Shown in pieces: positions 59,509 through 64,000 of a stretch of 64,000 bases of DNA. Within the stretch, counting starts at the first letter, position 1; every line of letters begins with the position of its first letter. The notes under the pieces are model-generated. The model had not been told where the DNA came from and did not search any database. It was given only the letters and a program-made list of their open reading frames with translations. Position numbers and translations under genes: made by a program. Source of the DNA: Nymphaea colorata. Lineage: Eukaryota; Streptophyta; Magnoliopsida; Nymphaeales; Nymphaeaceae. Where the stretch lies: positions 13,871,868 to 13,935,867 of the forward strand of contig NC_045150.1 of assembly GCF_008831285.2 (NCBI RefSeq), written 5' to 3'.

Positions 59509-61464
59509 CTTTTTCATTGATGAGAGAAATTTCTTGTCCGCAATACCAACCTGCTATTCCAAATCTAAGTTAGCTTTTTCAAAACAAAGTGCACGGTAAA
59601 CTATTATTAACCTTAAACAGAACAAATATGCTTTCAAGTAAGTTTCAACCAAGGAACCCAAAAGAAACGTGACAGGCAAACCATTTTATCGTTTAGTGCC
59701 ATGCAAACAGCAACTATGTCAGCATCGCCAGCAAATTGATAAAGGTTCTCCAGCACCCCCTTCTTATCCACTGAACCATCATCAGCATCAAGGGTCAAAC
59801 TTGGCGTATAAGTTATTGCTTGAGACCATGTGACAACATTTTCTCAAGCAACTGATACCAAAAAAATTTCCATTTTGATGCAAGGGGATATTGAACAATT
59901 GGATGTTCTCCAAATTCCGTAGCTGCTGGTGGAACTGAGTGAATTACATTTTGTTGCCAGAACTTCGACACCAAATGCTCGTAAACGTGATGCAAGATCA
60001 ACATCAATATTACCATACCCAAGAATGAGGACCTGTCGAAAGGAAGATTAACAAAATTAATATAAACAGAAAATGAACCACAAAAGGCAAGATTAAGAAA
60101 TACTTCTAAAAAGTAGCTCAGACCGTTTTACCAAAAAGTGTTTCCCTGACTGGCAGTCCCAATAGCATTTGTTGGACTGCGGATTCCATTTCTTTCTGCA
60201 ATAATAGATAAAAATTAACTTCACAGTTAGGAGAATAAAAAAATAAATACATAAAAGAGGATGTCCAAAAATGCAAACAGTTCTCAATAAAACAACCCTT
60301 GACTGTTCAATGTGCATGTCATATTTTTCATAACAGCATGAACACCTGATTATTCAAAAGAAGTATTCAAACCTATATTGATTGCACATATACACAATGA
60401 GGTCTAGGACAAGATATGCTCAAGCACGTACATGTGTCATCAATGATGACCACATTCTCCACAAATATTAGTAAATGCACCAAACTGGCCAGATCCTAAC
60501 AGGCTCTGAAGTACCTGGATATGATGCTTCACGTAATTTGTGACAATGAAGCACTAAAGATTGCTTTAGTTTACAAAGTAAAAATAATGACCGTGCCACT
60601 TTATATTGGGAACGTTGTTAAGGTTTTCCATGAGGAGATGAGAACAATTGAAACTGGCAAGGCTTAAGAAACTTTAGCTGACATGTTATGAATGCAAAAG
60701 GCAATGAGCATTTACCTGTCTATCTCAATTTTTAATGCTAGTATATATATATATATATATATACTTTAATTTATTATTTATATTTATGTGTATATATATA
60801 TAGAGAGAGAGAGAGAGGCATACTATGGATGACCATATTAATCCTCCACGATGACCGAAAACTATTGCAAGTTAACAAGATTATGTCAACAGTGAAACGG
60901 AATGTTACAAACAGCTGATAGCTTGATCAAAAGCTATCATAAAAGAAACATACCTGTCTCCTTAAAAGGCCTAACATCAGATATATTGCATGTTCAGCAC
61001 ATGATACAGAGTTCCCTGTCACATTTCCTGGAATTCTTGCAACTTTAATTCCATGTCTGGTAGCAGCCTCAACATCAACACCTGCAGACATAGGAAAACA
61101 AGTGTCCAAAAGAGTGTCACGTTCTTCACAAAGTGTGGCCTCTAGCAGAGAAAAAGAAAAGTTCACTTATTCTCTCGCTCACCAGAACACTTGTAAAACT
61201 TAGAGTAACGGTAGACATCACAACTACCTGAGTAATAGAAAACTAGCCAGTAACAATTAACAATGATAGTGGTGACATAGTATATGCCTCAGAAAAAAAA
61301 AGAACAATGATAAAACAGGGTTCACCTTCCAGTCCAACACCATACTGCAAAATCAGCTTCATCTGCTTTGCATGAGCAATGAGACCAGAATCCAAGCGCT
61401 TGTTTTTAACTATGAAAGAAGTATGCCGAGCAACTTGGTATACTTGTTCGTCTAGGTTAAAAAG
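59509..61464 (-). other. Dehydrogenase exons 1-5 as recognised (61,464 to 59,509)
   Basis: Five exons with proper AG/GT borders and consistent phase; the first ends in phase 1 within the Gly codon of GVGLEG. Introns of about 244, 758, 91 and 131 bp separate them. The 59,682-60,032 exon carries the TGA and a poorly conserved stretch (about codons 30-70) before DADDGSVDKKGVLENLY and ADIVAV, where homology returns. Intron 60,196-60,953 contains a TA/GA microsatellite. Confidence 0.88.
60741..60818. repeat. (TA)n and (GA)n microsatellites in a dehydrogenase intron
   Basis: TA run at about 60,741-60,764 and TATATATAGAGAGAGAGAGA at about 60,793-60,816. Confidence 0.85.
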
Positions 61465-61962
61465 CTGTAGAGTTAGAAGATAACTAACTTCAATGAGCAT
61501 CAAATATGCAGTTCAATCATGGCACCAAAAGGTTGTAAATGTCGTGGAAGAGCTTGATTCACAGAAGCCACTTCAAAAAACTAGAGTTGAATGATTCTGA
61601 AACTCAGGCGCTCTATCGTGGCAGCACAGGAGACCATTGGATTTTCAACATGAGAAATAAATATCCACTATGCAGATAGTGGGATCATGCATTTATATTT
61701 TCAATAAATTATGGTTCCTACGAAAGGGAGACAATATAGTTGACTAATTTTGATTAAATGAAAGATCAAACGCCAAATGGCATTGTCATGTTTTAAAATG
61801 TAAGGCAATTCTAAAAGAGGTTCTTTGTCCACTTTGTAATCGGTTGTAATTTATTACTTTCGAAGTTCCACTTTTACTCGTATATATCTTTGTACATCCC
61901 ACTGTTGAATCCAGGGACTAGCATTGCTTCTCCATTCTGTTTTCCACCTTGGAACCTTTGTT

Positions 61963-62013
61963 CAACCAAAGTGGACATAAAAGAGCACGCGAGTGACATG
62001 GCCTCCATCATCA
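61963..62013 (-). pseudogene. Possible remnant of the dehydrogenase first exon
   Basis: A short minus-strand reading DDGGHVTRVLFYVHFG followed by TGA resembles the N-terminal start of the family, where an ITRVLFCGPHFP-like segment precedes the substrate domain. The match covers only about eight positions. If correct, the N-terminal exon is truncated and stopped. If not, the true exon lies further upstream, perhaps in the GC-rich block at 62,807-63,045. Confidence 0.35.
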
Positions 62014-62806
62014 TGTGCCATCCAGAAGAATGTGCTGTTCGCACTAAAAAATGAACACAAGCAAGTCACAGACATGAGATACACAAGAATAACGACAAGC
62101 AACCTACAAGGATTGACATTAAAATGCTAACTTAGATATCTCAGTTCCAGGATTTGGAAACATTTTGGTGTTTGCGAACAATCTCCATCATTTGATCGTT
62201 AGTCATTGGCCATGGAAAATGAGTTGGTACTATCCACTAGAAAGCCACCTACAAGGAGTTAGAAATGCAGATTAGAAAGGGAATGCAACGTGGAAGGTAA
62301 AAATTCTTCCAGATATCTATAGAAGAGAACAAATGCTCTACGAGCCCGAGACACAGGGTTAGTGGAAGAGTAGCTTTCCTTAGCCTAGTCAAAGAGAACA
62401 ATGGTTGCATTTTCGAGAGCAGAGAAGCCATTGTTGAGGTTTTCAATAATGTATAACTCCTAGGTGAAGACAACACATCGCCATCAAAAGCCCTACCAAT
62501 GTGCTGGGAACTGGGGACAGCCATATCCAAGCTTCCAAAAGTGTTGGAGTATCAGGAGATTAATCAACTCAGATAAAAGGACCAGGAATGCGGCCAGAAA
62601 TGGCGTCTCCCATTTTTTGGCTCCTCATAAGAATCATCTTCTCACGTACGCGTGAAGGATTCTCACCGTGGGCATATTACTTTCTCATGTCCCGCAGCAA
62701 GCAGGAGAAAAGTGGATACCTCGTGGGCGGGGTCCCCTTTTTAATTGTGAGAGGTACGGTTTCATGCCAACAATCTGGGAGCTGATCGTCCTCCCAGACG
62801 CGGTTT

Positions 62807-63045
62807 TCAGGGGTGGAGCTCGGGCATAATGATTTTCCAGCCACCGTAATTCACAAAGGCATCGAGAATGTGGGCCTTCCCAAGGTGGTTCCGCTTAGTG
62901 CTTACCTCCGGCAACAGCGAGGAGGAGGACGGAGCGCCGTCGTCCGGCGGAGAAGGAGGATGCACGCGGGAAGAATGGTCGCCGGAGAGGAATGGGAAGC
63001 CGGACGCCCTTCCTACATCGACCATCGTGCTTCGCGGGGATGATA
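62807..63045 (-). other. GC-rich block, possible 5' end of the dehydrogenase gene
   Basis: Local GC content is much higher than on either side (GGAGGAGGACGG, CGTCGTCCGGCGG). A minus-strand frame of 72 codons is open across it (ASGFPFLSGDH, PPSPPDDGAP). Plant gene 5' ends are often GC-rich, and the position fits a first exon or promoter. No conserved motif supports a protein assignment, and overlapping plus-strand frames are equally long. Confidence 0.25.
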
Positions 63046-64000
63046 AATGGTGACAAGTGAATCTTCAGGGTCCAATATTTTTCATTTAATTCATAAAGGG
63101 GCCAATGTATTTTAAAATGTCTGAATAAAGGTTGTCAACAGTTTTACGCTTTCTTCGAGTGTTATTCCATTTCACCTATATTGCTTGATTTAGGCATGGC
63201 TTAAAGGCTTTTGATGGGGATAACATTATGTTCTTAAAACAAATGTTCCAAGATCATCATATTCTGCTGCCAAAAAAATATGAGATGATTATAAATGTTT
63301 TTCTTACATCCAACAGCAAATCCAAACATTACTACACAGTGGTTTATTGAAATAAGAACATGGTGTTCTTGGAATGTGCATTCTACGAACATGTGTTCCA
63401 ACAACTCAATATTGACCAGTTGATGCAGGTAATTAACTACATAAAATATTTTCCCTTCTTTCTTCTTCTTTTTGTCTGTCTCAAAGTTTTTTCTTTTTGT
63501 CTGTCTCAAACTCAAAGTTTTATGTAAAGAATATGAGCATTACATCAGATGAGAAATGTTGACAATATAATATTTTTCCTTCTTTCTTCTTCTTTTTGTC
63601 TGTCTCAAACTCAAAGTTTTATGTAAACAATATGAGCATTACATCAGATGGGAAATGTTGACAACCATGTGCACTCTGTAGAAAATAGAGGGGAATATGG
63701 CATATGAATGTTGCATTCAATCTTATTACTTGAGAAATGTTATTTTTTGTCTCTATTTCAAAGATAACCACTTATGGAACATGTAGTCATGCATAAGACA
63801 CATGTAGCACTCTCCCATGTTATGAAACGTGAACCAAGTACAGTAAATTATTGTCCATGTCGCACTATTGAGCATCACATGCACACTTAGCTAGTACCTG
63901 ACTGTAGTGTCCCGAACCACCCACTTTAGCTGAGGATAACGCTTAGAAACTATATCATACTCAGGGGTCGTTTTGATGATTTTTATCTTATCCTTTTTCA
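63046..64000. other. Intergenic sequence with a ~110-bp tandem repeat
   Basis: Two near-identical units at about 63,447-63,565 and 63,571-63,664 share TTCTTTCTTCTTCTTTTTG, TCTGTCTCAAACTCAAAG and GAGCATTACATCAGATG. The first contains an extra internal copy of TTTTTGTCTGTCTCAAA. No gene supported. Confidence 0.7.

Larger units (their letters stand above)
46407..61464 (-). pseudogene. D-isomer-specific 2-hydroxyacid dehydrogenase gene, probably inactivated, with Gypsy-filled intron
   Basis: A NAD(P)-dependent 2-hydroxyacid dehydrogenase of the plant type related to Arabidopsis At1g72190. Exons with matching splice sites and phases: 61,326-61,464 (KNKRLDSGLI, QYGVGLEG); 60,954-61,081 (VDVEAATRHGIKVARIP, SCAEHAIYLMLGLLRRQ); 60,124-60,195 (LLGLPVRETLFGKT); 59,682-60,032 (VLILGYGNID); 59,509-59,550 (KKFLSSMKK); 46,407-46,619 (ILVNVARGGLLDYEAV, GIDVAWTEPF). 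The catalytic Arg (ARGG) and Glu (TEPF) are present. Three lesions are seen. A TGA lies at 59,844-59,846. The third glycine of the GxGxxG fold is Asp (GYGNID). The catalytic His expected in ITPH is Tyr (ITPYIAG). A last exon was not found. The 46,620-59,508 intron holds a chromovirus. Splicing signals survive, so the gene died recently or survives as a non-enzymatic product. Confidence 0.86.

Overview
This window is nuclear DNA of a seed plant, most likely a flowering plant. It is AT-rich and intron-containing, and it holds plant Copia elements, a chromodomain Gypsy element, a nepenthesin-type aspartic protease, a JMJ14/15/16/18-type histone demethylase relic, and an inserted piece of mitochondrial nad5 DNA. 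The species cannot be named from the sequence. There are no bacterial-style operons, CRISPR arrays, rRNA genes or tRNA genes. No gene in the window looks fully intact. It is a graveyard of decaying host genes and nested repeats.

Layout: 1-5100 holds the 3' half of a Jumonji demethylase pseudogene (+). 6190-7340 holds organelle-like DNA with a clear nad5 fragment. 7630-9190 holds GA-rich repeats and a ~1 kb element with terminal inverted repeats. 9280-10870 holds a LINE relic (-). 10.9-12.77 kb is unrecognised, followed by a 100-base assembly gap.

The main structure is an inverted duplication. A left arm (12,871-24,030) and a right arm (29,510-43,042) face each other across a 5.5 kb spacer. 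Each arm carries the same truncated Copia element, inserted in an older Copia fragment. The arms differ by substitutions and by indels whose direction can often be read. The right arm keeps a nepenthesin-like protease gene of which the left arm keeps only the last 14 codons. The left arm keeps two NEK-kinase exons that the right arm has lost. The left arm alone has 63-bp and 129-bp tandem duplications. The spacer is built from direct repeats and from further copies of a dispersed repeat found in the arms.

46.4-61.5 kb carries a D-2-hydroxyacid dehydrogenase gene on the minus strand. Its six recognised exons are split by a ~12.9 kb intron swollen by a chromovirus Gypsy retrotransposon (47,452-59,250, also minus). 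Outside the 5' LTR lies a second copy of the pol tail, a sign of tandem insertion or unequal recombination. The dehydrogenase has an in-frame stop, a damaged NAD-binding glycine and a Tyr in place of the catalytic His, so it is probably dead. Most interpretable Gypsy stops can be read as C-to-T or G-to-A changes, as expected for a methylated, silenced element.

I see no gene set acting together as a pathway or defence system. The most unusual object is the large inverted duplication, which could act as a source of hairpin RNA if transcribed. That role is inference only.
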